Shown piece by piece: positions 63,341 through 64,000 of a DNA stretch of 64,000 nucleotides. The notes beneath the pieces were generated by a model that was given only the letters and a program-made list of their open reading frames with translations, had not been told where the DNA came from and made no database searches. A program made the position numbers and the translations under genes. Position 1 is the first letter of the stretch. Each line of letters begins with the position of its first letter. Source of the DNA: a bacterium (GTDB taxonomy: Bacteria > Planctomycetota > Planctomycetia > Planctomycetales > Planctomycetaceae); contig WGMU01000014.1 of NCBI GenBank assembly GCA_016124895.1, positions 1 to 64,000 of the forward strand. Direction: 5' to 3'.

Positions 63341-63723
63341 CGTGTGTCTCCGTAATCGCAGGAGTTTTGAGAATCCCAGCCGGGACTTGCCTGCTCGGCA
63401 ATCTGACTTCGCACGCCAGCCCGGACAGTGTTAATCGCGAAGCGACAGGCTGTCGAGACAGGAGAGCGTACGCATGAAAACTGACGGTCAGATCGCGGGA
63501 ACAGTTCGACGAAAAGGAAGCCGGAACCGGCCAGTCTGGACAGGAAGCCGACGATCCTACTTCGGGACGGGAAGTCCGTGACAGGATTTTTTCCTCATTT
63601 CGGTCTGATTCCAATCCCTGCTCTCAGCCCGTCAGGAGATTGGTGGAGAGCGACGCCGGATTGGCAGGTCCCGCTTAACGGAACGGAGATTCCGGTTGCG
63701 GCGTCCGCCAGCGAAAGTGCCGG
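63341..63723. other. 383-base spacer upstream of the vWA gene
   Basis: The stretch lies between the vWA start and the L-2-hydroxyglutarate oxidase stop, both on the minus strand, and should hold the vWA promoter. The plus strand has a 35-codon frame at 63474-63581 (MKTDGQIAGTVRRKGSRNRP, basic) with an AGGAGAG box 8 bases upstream. The RBS is good but the product is arginine-rich and short, so it is noted without a gene call. Confidence 0.3.
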
Positions 63724-64000
63724 TCATCCCACTTTCGCGGCCAGTCTTGCAACGATCAGTCCGCCAATGTTCAACGCAGCGGTTGCAGCGGGTGACGGAG
63801 CATTGCCGAGATTGATGATCCGGTCGGTTTCCTGAATCAGAAAATCGTCGAGCAGCTTGCCGTCACGGCCGAGTGCCTGTGCGCGGACGCCTGACGGTGC
63901 GTGATGCAGATGCTCGCTGCGAATCTCTGGAATCAGCCGCTGCAGGGCATGCACGAACGCCCGCTTGCTGAACGACCGCCACATTTCCATGCAGCCTGTC
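63724..64000 (-). CDS. C-terminal end of L-2-hydroxyglutarate oxidase (LhgO-like), runs off the window
   Basis: About 92 C-terminal residues are visible. They read [13 protein letters not shown], then [40 protein letters not shown] and an end [15 protein letters not shown]. This is the FAD-binding C-terminal signature of LhgO and related DAO-family oxidases: a G-V-R-A-Q motif and a N-A-P-S-P-A-A-T-A segment that closes on the isoalloxazine ring. LhgO oxidises L-2-hydroxyglutarate to 2-oxoglutarate and passes electrons to the membrane quinone pool. The N-terminal FAD Rossmann motif lies beyond the window edge. Confidence 0.82.
   Translation of the reverse strand, partial: TGCMEMWRSFSKRAFVHALQRLIPEIRSEHLHHAPSGVRAQALGRDGKLLDDFLIQETDRIINLGNAPSPAATAALNIGGLIVARLAAKVG

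Overview
This window is a stretch of chromosome from a planctomycete of the Planctomycetales type. The evidence is the set of families: a PSCyt1/PSCyt2/LamG/PSD1 (DUF1549/DUF1553) protein next to a DUF1501 protein, a YTV-repeat cell-wall protein, a DUF1570 metalloprotease-like protein, two sulfatases, large PQQ-propeller proteins, and a vWA protein with an STN-like (secretin N-terminal) domain. The DNA is GC-rich, and many long antisense reading frames are only shadows of real genes. The species cannot be named from this sequence. No tRNA, rRNA, CRISPR array or replication origin was recognised.

Layout. 1-5583 (+): the tail of an IS5-type transposase cut by the window edge, then ribD, a GT4 glycosyltransferase, an EEP-fold membrane protein and a DUF1570 protein. 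5606-11520: an osmoadaptation island with a Na+/solute symporter (-) divergent from ectA, ectB, ectC and ectD (+), closed by a convergent MarR regulator (-). Together they would make ectoine and 5-hydroxyectoine, and perhaps take up solutes. 11614-23381 (-): two secreted glycoside hydrolases, a GDSL/SGNH hydrolase, DUF1501, the large PSCyt1 protein, a GntR/FCD regulator with a perfect palindrome upstream, and a secreted PQQ-propeller protein. 23651-26542 (-): a MacA-like adaptor and a MacB-like permease with no ATPase gene beside them. 26976-29018 (+): a PDZ protein whose protease and hydrolase domains both appear to lack their catalytic residues. 29087-34581 (-): lactate permease and tadC, tadB, tadA (pilus secretion motor and platform).

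34932-41869: a secreted sulfatase (-), a TPR protein (+) with a clear terminator, an inactive/active pair of M16 peptidases (+) and a second sulfatase (+). 41995-47861 (+): a HEAT-repeat protein and a 1581-residue PQQ-propeller protein. 47971-53171 (-): a CDF metal exporter, a MITE-like element, selB and an upstream overlapping NHLRC2-like thioredoxin/NHL protein. selB suggests the organism uses selenocysteine, although selA, selC and selD are not here. 53402-59412: a small lipoprotein (-), the YTV protein (+) and a 1129-residue fusion of zinc ribbon, membrane anchor, alpha/alpha toroid, degenerate LytM domain and thioredoxin-like domain (+). 59457-63340 (-): a TPR protein with no normal start codon and the vWA/STN-like protein. 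The TPR frame is open in the -1 frame from an A9 run at the end of the vWA gene, yet a strong terminator lies between them. 63724-64000 (-): the C-terminal end of an L-2-hydroxyglutarate oxidase that runs off the window.

The items most worth a second look are the A9/-1 frame junction at about 60,740, the PDZ protein with two apparently dead enzyme domains, the five-part fusion protein, the 169-bp MITE-like element at 48,922-49,090, and the ectoine island with its tightly coupled 72-codon spacer frame. All functional statements come from motif recognition by eye; no database search was possible.
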